A stretch of 64,000 nt of DNA from Bubalus kerabau. Lineage: Eukaryota; Chordata; Mammalia; Artiodactyla; Bovidae. Positions 46,581 through 56,107 of this stretch are shown one piece after another (the stretch's first letter is position 1; the number at the start of each line of letters is the position of its first letter). A program made the position numbers and the translations under genes. The notes below the pieces were generated by a model that saw nothing but the letters and a program-made list of their open reading frames with translations, was not told the origin of the DNA and searched no databases. The stretch is taken from positions 79,449,482 through 79,513,481 of the forward strand of contig NC_073626.1 in assembly GCF_029407905.1 (NCBI RefSeq), in the 5' to 3' direction.

Positions 46581-46682
46581 CTTTGTGGTCACCAGGCTTG
46601 CTGGAGAACTGACCCTGTGCAGTTCCGCTGGGACCCCCTGTGATGGTGGGCTGTGGATCACTGCTTTGGTCTGAAGGGCACC
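46581..46682 (-). CDS. MYO3B: MYO3B tail exon (Ser/Gly/Pro-rich)
   Basis: The exon is 102 nt. With the incoming G it reads GCPSDQSSDPQP, continues Gly/Ser-rich and ends KPGDHK, then one base of the next codon. This fits the low-complexity proximal tail of MYO3B as I remember it (a QSS..P start and GDHK end). The acceptor is CCACAG|GGTGC (46684-46683) and the donor AAAG|GTGAGG (46581/46580). Incoming phase 1 and outgoing phase 1 both agree with neighbours. The other two frames are open or nearly so over this length, so frame choice depends on phase and family resemblance. Tail sequence is poorly conserved between species, so confidence is below that of the neck exons. Confidence 0.75.
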
Positions 46683-47059
46683 CTGTGGAATGAAACAAAA
46701 CAGCATCTTTTCAAGGTTATACCCTCCACCTGGATGAATTACCAAAGTGGAGGATACAGCACGGCTAGGGAAATCCACATTTTTCTTATGGTTTGAGGCT
46801 CTGAGGTAATGAATCTCAGCCATGGATTTGGAGCTTATTTTGAAGAGTTAACACAGGGTGGTTGTGAAAGGGCACCAGTATAGGGAACAGGAGACTTAGT
46901 AACTCTCCTGGCCAGACTCTCTACCAGCTTGGTGACATGGGGGAGGTTGGGTAACCTGTCTCATTGATTGCATTGGTCAAATAGGGAGTTGGGTGACCGA
47001 GGTCATGAGTGCAGCAGGTAGGGGTTCCAGATGTGACAGCTGGACAGCATTCCCATTAC

Positions 47060-47075
47060 CTTTAGGCGGTGCCAC
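47060..47075 (-). other. Exon-like 16-nt segment (candidate microexon)
   Basis: On the minus strand a pyrimidine tract and CTCCTCAG precede GTGGCACCGCCTAAAG, followed by GTAATG. Both splice sites look better than average for an intron. If spliced after the exon at 59721 it would read through a TAA within the segment, so it would truncate the protein. No transcript evidence is available here. Confidence 0.25.
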
Positions 47076-47177
47076 CTGAGGAGAAAAAGAGGGATGAGGC
47101 CTCCTCTGTCTCTCCACATGTCTACCCTGGGGCAGGCCTCTCTCTATTCCTTTTGTCTTGCAGTCCTGTTCACTGAC

Positions 47178-47202
47178 CTTTGTGGGTCCGTGGTCAATTA
47201 TG
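47178..47202 (-). other. Exon-like 25-nt segment (candidate microexon)
   Basis: GTCTTTTCCATGACAG precedes a 25-nt segment ending CCCACAAAG, followed by GTCAGTG. In the frame coming from the exon at 59721 the first full codon is TAA. It lies about 100 nt from the 16-nt segment. Confidence 0.2.
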
Positions 47203-47307
47203 CTGTCATGGAAAAGACAGACTACACACTATCTTTAGTGGAGGAACATCACCAGTGCAGTTTTTCATAGTCCAGTTAGCATACTTCAATAACTACAGTT
47301 AACTTAC

Positions 47308-47649
47308 TGCAAGGAGATCCAACCAGTCCATCCTAAAGGAGATGAGTCCTAAAAGAGATCAGTCCTGGGTGTTCATTAGAAGGACTGATGTTGAAGCTGA
47401 AACTCCAATACTTTGGCCACCTGATGTGAAGAGCTGGCTCATTTGAAAAGACCCTGATCCTGGGAAAGAAGGAGGGCAGGAGGAGAAGGGGATGACAGAG
47501 GATGAGATGGCTGGATGGCATCACTGACTCAATGGACATGAGTTTGGGTGAACTCTGGGAGTTGGTGATGGACAGGGAGGCCTGGCGTGCTGTAGTTCAT
47601 GGGGTCGCAAAGAGTCGGACACAACTGAGCAACTGAACTGAACTGAACT
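47308..47649 (+). repeat. BovB LINE 3' fragment
   Basis: CAAGGAGATCCAACCAGTCC to GAACTGAACTGAAC, the last about 340 nt of BovB with a small internal duplication (GATGAGTCCT/GATCAGTCCT). Confidence 0.92.
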
Positions 47650-48214
47650 AGCTTACTTCACAGTGATAAACATCTAAAGACTTCTCTACCAAGACCACTA
47701 ATGGCTTGGGTGAGAAAGTGCTGCAGGGATGTTCCTGGTTGTCCCAGGTCTTCTTCCATGCTCCACAAGGTCACAATGGGTTGAAAATGTTCCTACATTT
47801 CAGACCACCTCAGGTATCTGGAGAAGCCAGGTTCTTTCCAAATAGACCCCTTGGCTTTAGAAGCAACTGTCCTGCCAGCAGGGCCCTCCTCTCCACAGCA
47901 GGCTCCTCCCTGAGGTTTCAACCCTAACTCTGTCCTGTCTCCTTCCTCCCTGGCCTGTGATCCAGAGGCTGTTTGCTCTCATCTTGCACTGCTTCCTGAC
48001 TCAGGCTGTTTCTAATTCTGCCAAAAGTGCTTCTAGACATATCATACTAGAATATTTGGGACTTTCTCCTTTTTTATTTCCTCAGATGTGTTTCTTTCTA
48101 TCCTGTCTCTCTCCCTCCTCCTGGATGGCTCCCCTCCCTCAAGCATGGCCCTCCTGGTGGCACCATGTCTCTCCATTCCTTGCAGGCAGCCCATAAGTAT
48201 TCTGTGATAAGTAA
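47650..48214. other. Intron sequence, nothing recognised
   Basis: Short frames with no domain. Confidence 0.4.
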
Positions 48215-48486
48215 TGCAGGCTGCCTTGGACCACACTTAAGCAGGCACACAGAGTCCCTGTCCTCATAGAGCTTGCATTCTGACACAGAGACTGAGCATA
48301 CAAAGAGATGTTTACCCTGCACCTCAGAATGTAACCTTCTTTGGAAATAGGATGTATACATATATAATTGGTTTAAAATAAGGTCCTATTGGATTAAGGT
48401 GGGTCTTAAACCCAATCATCAGTATCCTTATAAGATGGCCATGTTAAGACACAGGACATGTTAAGGCCATGTTAGGATACACTCTC
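48215..48486 (-). repeat. L2 trace and another old repeat
   Basis: GAGTCCCTGTCCTCATAGAG and CTTGCATTCTGACA are inverted L2. GGTCCTATTGGATTAAGGTG and ATCCTTATAAGATGG next to it belong to an old interspersed repeat that I cannot name. Confidence 0.5.
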
Positions 48487-48668
48487 TCTCGGGAGACCTG
48501 GGTTCGATCCCTTGGTCTGGAAGATCCCCTGGAGAAGGGATAGGCTACCCACTCCAGTATTCTTGGGCTTCCCTGGTGGTTCAGATGGTAAAGAATCCTC
48601 CTGCAATGTGGGAGACCTGGGTTCAGTCCCTGGGTTGGGAAGATCCCCTGGAGAAGGGAATGGCTGCC
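48487..48668 (+). repeat. Two Bov-tA SINE pieces head to tail
   Basis: A headless copy (GGGAGACCTGGGTTCGATCC ... CCACTCCAGTATTC) runs directly into a second copy starting GGGCTTCCCTGGTGGTTCAG and truncated at GGGAATGGCTGCC. Two tRNA-type B boxes (GGTTCGATCC, GGTTCAGTCC) lie about 115 nt apart. Confidence 0.88.
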
Positions 48669-48679
48669 TATTGTCCTAA

Positions 48680-48865
48680 GCTCTTTACAAAAATTAATTC
48701 ATTTACTCCTACAGGAACTCTCAAAAATAGAGACCACTATCATTCCCATTTTACAACTAAGGAGAGGCACAGGGAGCTTAAACGGTTTTCCCAAGAAAAT
48801 CACACACAGCTGGAGGCTGGCAGAGTCAGGATTCAAACTCATGTAGTTTTGCCCTGAAGTCTGAA
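48680..48865 (-). repeat. MIR SINE
   Basis: CATTCCCATTTTACAACTAA, GGAGAGGCACAGGGAGC and GGCAGAGTCAGGATTCAAAC follow inverted MIR. Confidence 0.8.
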
Positions 48866-49869
48866 TTCCTAAATATTACAGGGTGTAGCTCTTTTATTTA
48901 AACATTTAAAAATCATTAACCCTCACTGTCTTAGTAATGGAAATAAAAATTCAGACTTTATTTCATTCATGTGCCTGGGCCTTTTAGAGTCCCACAGCTC
49001 AGCTGCTGCAGGAGGTGGCTCTGGCATTGCCTGGTGTTTGATGACCCACATAGAGGACAGACCCAGGCACTGCTTCCAGCAGGGACACTGTCTGGGTAGG
49101 TCTCCTGGCTGGTGATCTTCGCCTGCTGAGCCTTCCTCACCATGGACCTGGCACAGAGAGTGCTTACAGACGAGGCGCAGAGACCCAGGCTTCCCCTCCT
49201 CACTGCTGCTGGCCAGTGGAACGAGAGGCCCGTGTGGTTTCTGGCTGGAGTTACAGCTGGTCAGTAGCTGTTTTACTGGAATTTAAAGAGGCCAACTTGT
49301 GGGAGGTCCAACAAGCAAATGCCACCAAAAGCAGCCCAAAGTCGAATTCTTTTCTTAAAGGGCAGAATCTTATTGACACAATTTTTTTTCCCCCTACAGC
49401 TGTATCACAAAGCCTGGCCTCCGCCTCTACCACACAAAACAAATCTAGTAATTTTAGGCCTATGAGCAGTCCACTCTGATTCTTCACTACTTAATTTCAA
49501 AGTAATCAAACTTTGACAGAGTTCAAAGAAAGTCTCGTCTGGTAACCACTTTCTCTAACTTGGAGGCTAAGGAGGGAGGCCTTCCTCTCCCCTGGAGATG
49601 AGCTTCCTGCCTGTCCTGGAGCATCACTGAGGAATTCCTCTTCCCTTCAGGCATCTAGGGACAGTGGCTCTCTTGTCTCCTGACTCCCAGCAGCCTTAGG
49701 TTGGATTCACTTCTTATAATTTATGCCCTGCTTGCTTCCAAAAAGGATCGAGGCAGGGACGCGTCACAGATCATTCTCTCCTTGTGACTGTGGTAGTTGG
49801 ACCTGGCTTAGTCCTCCCTTCAAGCCTGTGGGAGGCCAGGTTTCATCTGAGACTGTCCCCCTCCCTTGT
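48866..49869. other. Intron sequence, nothing recognised
   Basis: Several 78-87-codon frames on both strands without domains or splice context. Confidence 0.4.
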
Positions 49870-50965
49870 TAAAAAGTCTATATTTTTAGAGCAATTTTAG
49901 GTTCACAGCAAAATGAGGGGAAGGTACAGAGATGTCCCATATACCCTTTGCCCCCACACATACTCAGCCTCCCCAGTTATCAACATCCCTCATCAACTGT
50001 ACATTTGTTATAACTGATGAACCCACACTGATGCATCATACTTACCCCAGACCCATAGTTTACATTACAGTTTGCTCTTGATGCTATAAATTTTATGAGT
50101 TTGGACATTATAATGACACATATCCATCATTATGGCTCCACACAGAGTGTTGTCAATGGCCCTAAAAATCCTCTGTGTTCTACCTATTTGTCCTTCCTCA
50201 CAGCCCCTCACCCCTTGACAACTATTGATCTTTTTACTGTCTCCATAGTTTTGCCTTCTCCAGAACGTCATATAGTTGGGATCACATGGTATGTATTCTT
50301 TTCAGATTGGCCTCTTTCACTTAGTAAAATGCATTTGAGATCCCTTCATGTCCTTGTGTGTTAGTCACTCGGTCGTGTCTGGCTCTTTGTGACCCCATGG
50401 GGTGTAACCCACCAGGCTCCTCTGTCCATGGAATTCTCCAGGCAAGAATACTGGAGTGGGTTGCCATTTCCTTCTCCAGCTTCATGTCTTTAGTGGCTTG
50501 ATAGCTCACTTCTTTTTAGCACTGAAGACTATTCCATTGTGTGGATATGTCATGGTTTATCCATTTACCTACAGAAATACATCATTTTTGCTTCCAATAC
50601 TTGGTAATTATAAAGTTGTCTTAAACAAACATTCCTGTACAGGTTTTTGTGTGGACATAAATTTTCAGCTCCTTTGGGTATATACTAAAGAGAATGACTA
50701 CTGGATTGCATAGTAAGAGTATGTTTAGTTTTATAAGAAATTGCCACATTCTCTTCCAAAGTAACCGCATCATTTTGCATTCTCACCAGCAGTGAGAGTT
50801 CGTATTGCTCCACATTCTCACCAGCATTTGGTGCTGTTAGTGTTCCAGATTTTGGCTATTCTAATACGTGAACAGTGGTATCTCGTTGATGTGTTAATTT
50901 TATTTCCCTGATGATATATGATGTAGAGCATCCAACTGTCTTCCCATCTTTTGAAGGAAAAAAAT
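49870..50965 (-). mobile_element. Ancient L1 fragment, inverted, carrying a Bov-A insertion
   Basis: ATTTTAGGTTCACAGCAAAA, GAACGTCATATAGTTGGGAT, ACTATTCCATTGTGTGGATA and GCATTCTCACCAGCAGTG follow an old inverted L1 3' region. Confidence 0.8.
50356..50479 (-). repeat. Bov-A SINE with near-perfect target duplication
   Basis: Inverted single unit, flanked by CTTCATGTCCTT (50344-50355) and CTTCATGTCTTT (50480-50491). Confidence 0.93.
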
Positions 50966-51364
50966 TCAGTATTTTTATGTAGTTTACGTGACCACCCAAA
51001 AAGCATCCAGCAGAGTGTTCTGAATGACAGGATGTTCAAAATACATTTTGAGGGAAGGGCAGGAGATCAGGAGTTATGCAGTCTGAATTGCAGGGAGGTT
51101 TCTTAGCTGCAATCTGTAAAATGAGGTAAAATCTCTAACCTCCTTCTCAGTGTTACTATGATATTATAGGAATAAGGAGATTGGAAGTCCTTTGTGTGAA
51201 TGTATGAATTTTAAACTGCTGTGCAAAAAGTATAAGATGTTGTAAAAATAAGTATTTCTATTGGTTAGTCAAGAAAGAAGCAACTCCTACCTCCAGTATC
51301 ATTCTGGCTTCTTATAAAACAAAGTTATTTACTTTGCTCTCAATTTTTCTTAAAATGAAAAAGG

Positions 51365-51815
51365 TCTGAATGATTATAGTAGCTTTATCCATCATCACAG
51401 GAACTGGAAACAAATGTCCTTCAGCTGGTAAATGGACATAATTGTGGCACATCCGCAGACCAGGATTCTGCTCAGCAATGAAAAAGAACAAGCTGCTGAT
51501 AATGGAGCAACACTGAGGACTCTCCAAAGCATGAGGCTAAGTGAAAGAAGTCAGAGCCAAATATCTACATACGATACGCTTCACTTACATGGTGTTTTAG
51601 AAAACATAAAATACAGGGACAGGAAAACCAGTATGGTCACCAGAAGCTGGGGGTGTGGAAGGGATGGACGACAGCAAGGGCATGAGTGAACTCTTTGGAA
51701 ATGTCTTTTTCTTGATTGTGTTGGGGGTTATCTGACTACATGTGATCATCCAATTTTATCAAACTGAGTTTCACTATATGTAAATTATACCTCAATAAAT
51801 CTGACTTTTAAAAAT
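51365..51815 (+). mobile_element. Ancient L1 3' end
   Basis: AACTGGAAACAAATGTCCTT, GATTCTGCTCAGCAATGAAA, GGCTAAGTGAAAGAAGTCAG, TGGTCACCAGAAGCTGGGGG and the terminal TATGTAAATTATACCTCAA are the ordered landmarks of an old L1 3' end. The 85-codon frame at 51432-51689 is inside it. Confidence 0.85.
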
Positions 51816-52839
51816 GTACCAAATTCAAAAGCAAAAAGGGTAAAGCCTCCTTCTCCCCAAACTGGATTGTTTCTGGACAGGAGGATGCAATTGCTTCTAA
51901 TCCACTAGGAGGAGAGTCTGGGGGAAGAGTCTTGCTGTCAACGAGGGACACTTCACAAAACGTTTGCATCACTGACCATAGCTGGTTTTGACACTAAGCA
52001 GTTGGCTCAAAGTCTATGAAATTAGCAGGCTGTGGTTGCTTATACATCTCACCCATCACAACTTTATTGACGAGAATGGCTACCAGCTGTCACCTCTGCC
52101 TCCGACTCTGCTTGGTGATTCAGACTGCATGGCCACAGCAAATCAAGCCATGATCCTGCTATGGCTCTTCATGTTGGGGTTTGAACTCCTGGCCAAATGG
52201 CTGTTGCTCAGCTGTTATGCTGCCAATCACCTGTCACTGAGGGTTAAATGTGATAGGCTTACCCATATCTTCCAACTCTTCAGACATCTTAAACGCAACT
52301 TGCCTTCCACAGCAGGAGGCAGCAGTCTTAGTGATATTCAACTCCTGGATTTTAGAATTCCTGACTTCTGGGGGGCAGGGTACAGAGGAAACTTGCTATT
52401 TTACAGAACAAGCTGCAGAAGGGCCTCAAACCCATGAGTGGGAAAAATGATGTCAGGAGCATATCACCTAAGTCATAACAATTTTGAGATCACTGGAAAA
52501 TGTATCCACACAAATGAACCACGCTCTTGGCATGATGGATCATAGCTCATTACAAAAAGAAAGCTGCCTGAAATCTTTCACATACTATTGCTGTGTTTTA
52601 ATTTTTCCCTGTCAGATAGACAAAGACATAAGATTCAGAAAATTCTCTCTTTTATAAAGGTTTTATTATAACTGTATTTGAGATCTGACATGCACTATCT
52701 TTTCCTCCAAAAGTGAGAGAAATAGTTTCATCTTTCTGAAGTTACAAAATTATTATTCTAATCATAGAAGAGTATTTCACAGACTCATTTTTTTCCCCCC
52801 TCAAGTAACTTCATACTTAGGAAGTGGGGACAGAGAGGA
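51816..52839. other. Repeat-poor intron with a 149-codon chance frame
   Basis: The plus frame 51988-52437 encodes MTLSSWLKVYEISRLWLL and a Leu-rich middle (AMILLWLFMLGFELLAKWLL) that resembles one membrane span. I recognise no family. It has no close upstream coding context and is antisense inside a MYO3B intron. I do not call it a gene but record it because it is the longest repeat-free plus-strand frame outside 56.5-59.2 kb. Confidence 0.3.
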
Positions 52840-53075
52840 AATTGACACTTACTGAATAGCTGCCATGTGCCAGGTCCCATGCAGGATACTTTGTGTAAAT
52901 TACCTGCTATGATCTTCACAACAGTCCTGAGAATTAGACCTTAATGAGTCCCATTTTGTAGCTAAGGAAACTAAGGTTCAGAAGTTAAGCAATTTCCCCT
53001 AAACCATATGACAAATCTGGTGGTACAGCCAGGATTTAAAGTAATTTTGACTCCAAAGTCCACATGCTTAGGATG
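52840..53075 (-). repeat. MIR SINE
   Basis: ATAGCTGCCATGTGCCAGGT, AAGGAAACTAAGGTTCAG, TACAGCCAGGATTTAAAG follow inverted MIR almost in full. Confidence 0.85.
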
Positions 53076-54727
53076 GTATATAAAACTCTCCCCAAAGCTT
53101 TGACTGGTGCCATATCCAAGATGGAAATCAATATTAGAGCTGGTCTACTAAAAAGAACATTGGGTGAAGACTCAGAACAGGGCTCTGATATTTGTCATTA
53201 AGCTCATGTAACACATAAGGGGAGACAACTTATGTAGACTCTCTGTGCTTCTGTTTGATCTGTTTGGGGAGAAAACAAAATCTGCTTTTCTACACACAGA
53301 AGTCTTTTGAGGGAAAAAGTTCAATAATTCTTGTCACAGCACAGTTAATTTTCCCCCTATAAGTTTCCTTACTATTACTTGGACAGAGTCCCCAAACTAA
53401 TAAGGGTTTCATAAAATGTGACATCACATTTTATGATTCTATGTGAAAAAAATGAAATACATAAATGCAATTCAAGAGTGTTGTTGACATCATTATTAAT
53501 CAATTATTGACTATAATGCTGCTTCACTCAATGGTGGGGTGGTTAAGATACCATCTGAAGAACTGCCTTTTTGCAGCCAGATTCTGGAGCTCTACAGGAA
53601 GTCCGTAAGGGAGGAAATGATTCCCACCCAAAGAGGTTCTATCCATGGGTTTACTCTGAAATTTAATCTTGAGTCCTGTGATGCCAACCACTGCACCGAA
53701 GTTTCATCTTCAGCATTTCCATGCCGCGTCAGTATGATATCAGGAAAAAGCAGACCTCAGTTCCACACTGGCTTTGCAGCTTCTTCTCTAACTGTTAATT
53801 AGGTTAACAGTACTTTACCTGCTGGGTGTTTAATTCTAACATGGGCAATAATTTGATTTCAGAACAAAGGACATTCCTTTGCATCACAAGTTACTTCATG
53901 GTAAGACTTTTACTGCTTGTGCCCAGTGAGGTTTGGCAGAGCCCATTTCTTGACAGAAATCTCGAGGCTAAGGCCAAACTCTGTCTCTGCTATACACCAC
54001 TTCCCTGAAGCCATATTTCTGGAGCTCTCTGTATGTCCTGACCCAGCTCACAGACAAGGCACATTTTCCCAAAGTAAATCACAATCCTTAACCACCACCC
54101 CTCAAAACATTCTCCTTCTCTAAGAAGTTATAACTGTGGTTATCAGAAACCAGTTGCAGACCTTTACCTACAGAGAGTCAGAGAAGGTCAGACAGTGCAA
54201 GTGGACTCTGCAGGACCCTCACATTGCCTGAAAGGCACATTCCTTCAGTTAATCAGAGCTTTGGAAGGCAGTGGAGCTAGCGTGAGCTCTTCGTTCACCT
54301 CAAGCTCAGGTGCACCAGTTAATTCCTTCCCCTAGATGTTGTTTTACTCTTGTGTGGAAATGGCCTGAAATATCAGGAATGGAGAGACAGCTGGCTCCTG
54401 CCAAGAAGAGTTTGGAACTTTTCTTCCCTCACATTTTAAGAAATCACATGTTTTGTGCAAAACGACCAGGAATATTTCCAAAAGACAGAAACAGAACGAG
54501 TGAAGAAACAATGGAATAGGGTGGAATGATAGAGATGCATAAAGGAGCATGCTTGTTTTCCTCCTATCTGTCCAAAGTGTATATTTTCCCTCACTGGGTA
54601 CATTCATTTGACTTTCCTCTACTGTTTGACTTGTGATCAACAATGTGCTTATGCACAGATTCATCAAACTGAAAAACATCTGCCTAATCATTTTTACCTT
54701 CAAGAAGCTTGGGCCTTTTCAATGTAC
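53076..54727. other. Intron sequence with a long perfect palindrome
   Basis: Includes 13-bp perfect inverted arms TCATAAAATGTGA / TCACATTTTATGA at 53409-53421 and 53424-53436, separated by 2 nt. Frames of 60-119 codons show no domain. Confidence 0.45.
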
Positions 54728-54945
54728 TGTTGTTGGTTGTTTAGTCACTAAGTCATGTCTGACTCTTTTGCAATCCCATGGACTGTAGCCCACCAGGATC
54801 CTCTGTCCATGGGATTTCCCAGGCAAGAATACTGGAGTGGGTTGGCATTTCCTTCTCTGGGGGATTTTCCTGACCCAGGGATTGAACCCATATATCCTGC
54901 ATTGGCAGGCAGATTCTTTACTACTGAGGCACCAGGGGAAGCCAT
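54728..54945 (-). repeat. Bov-tA SINE
   Basis: Inverted Bov-tA from GTTTAGTCACTAAGTCATGTC to the tRNA head (TTCTTTACTACTGAGGCACC). Imperfect flanks TTTCAATGTA / TTTCAAAGTA suggest the target duplication. Confidence 0.92.
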
Positions 54946-55525
54946 TTCAAAGTATATCCTCAGCTATATATTACAATGATTTTGACTCTTTGGTGTTTAA
55001 TAGAATTCCCTTCCAAGGAGTGCTGACATAACATAGAGTACTTGATTATACAAACAGCGTCCATTTGAGGGAAGCATGTTTTTTAATCTTCTGTGTTGAA
55101 GATGAAAAATCTGAAGCCCCAAACTAAATCCCATTGTTCACCTTGAGAGTAGCTCCAGCATAAAGCAGTTACTTAAACAGTAGTTGAATAAGTGAATGAA
55201 ATAAAGACATTTCCTAATTTGAAATATAGTTGTTCTGTGCACCTAGGGATATTTCTGGAAATCTAGTTCTAGGAAATTATTGCAACAACCAGTCATTGCC
55301 AACCCACCAACAATGCTAAAGGAATCAGCCTTTCAAAATTAGAAAAGACTAGGAGGAAGGCTTACCCTGAGAGAGGTTTAAAAGTTCAGGCATTTTAACT
55401 ATTAAAACTTGGTTCTGCCATGATGTGGGGTCAGACTTTTAAAAGAAGTTAACCTGGAGAAGGGGGAGAGCCTGTCTGGATTCTATGCTTGCTTTCCTCT
55501 TTGGAAACTGCATTTAAAGCAATTC
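54946..55525. other. Intron sequence, nothing recognised
   Basis: No repeat or exon identified. Confidence 0.4.
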
Positions 55526-55615
55526 CCATTGGCTGGCGTCACATGATGTGCCCAGGGGTTCCAGCTGCAGCTGGTTTAAAATGCCTGCTCACAGGCTCAA
55601 GCAAGAGGGCCTCTC
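55526..55615 (+). promoter_or_regulatory. Promoter-like cluster: CCAAT box, tandem E-boxes, TATA-like
   Basis: An inverted CCAAT box (CCATTGGCTGG at about 55526-55536), an E-box doublet CAGCTGCAGCTG (55562-55573) and TTTAAAAT (55575-55582) are correctly spaced for a plus-strand start around 55605-55615. They lie in a repeat-free part of a MYO3B intron, on the strand opposite to the gene. It could equally be an enhancer. There is no gene directly downstream that I can support. Confidence 0.3.
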
Positions 55616-56017
55616 AGCCTTGGCAGGACTGAGGATGCCTTTCCAAAAACCACTCCCCTCAGAGGGCATTAGAAGGAGAAATGGCAGTAGATTTTAGTGC
55701 TGTTATCCCCTGTAGGACCAAGGAGGGGAGTAAGTAGGAAGCTGATCAGATAACAGAGAGAAAGAGAAAACAATTTCCAAAGCACTGAAGCAATTAGATG
55801 AGAAAGTGCTATAAACCAATGGGCTCTTCCTTCTCCTGGAGGGCTAGGGGAAAGAGGGGAAGAGAGGCTGCAAGAGCCAGCTCCTCCTGGAGACACCCTT
55901 TGAAGTTCCTTCCCAGTCTCTCAGGCTCCACTGTCACTGAGGGCTTCTCCCCTGTGAGATGAGGAGCCTGGCACTTTGCTCTTGCTTAAAAAACAGATCT
56001 TGAGTTAAAGGGGTAAT
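55616..56017. other. Intron sequence, repeat-free
   Basis: Repeat-free. The 75-codon minus frame at 55669-55896 is Ser/Leu-rich without a domain. Confidence 0.4.
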
Positions 56018-56107
56018 TTTTTATTTTATTTTATTTTATTTTTAAATTTTACATAATTGTATTAGTTTTGCCAAATATCAAAATGAATCCGCCACAGGTA
56101 TACATAA
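56018..56107 (-). repeat. Tiny L1 3' end, inverted
   Basis: T-rich run then TGTATTAGTTTTGCCAAATA and GAATCCGCCACAGGTATACA, the reverse complement of the last about 70 nt of the bovine L1 3'UTR seen at 11330 and 43310. Confidence 0.88.

Noticed and set aside
51988..52437. 149-codon plus-strand frame with a possible membrane span
   Set aside because: Single Leu-rich stretch only, no family or transcript structure seen. Kept as a note in the interval entry, not as a gene.
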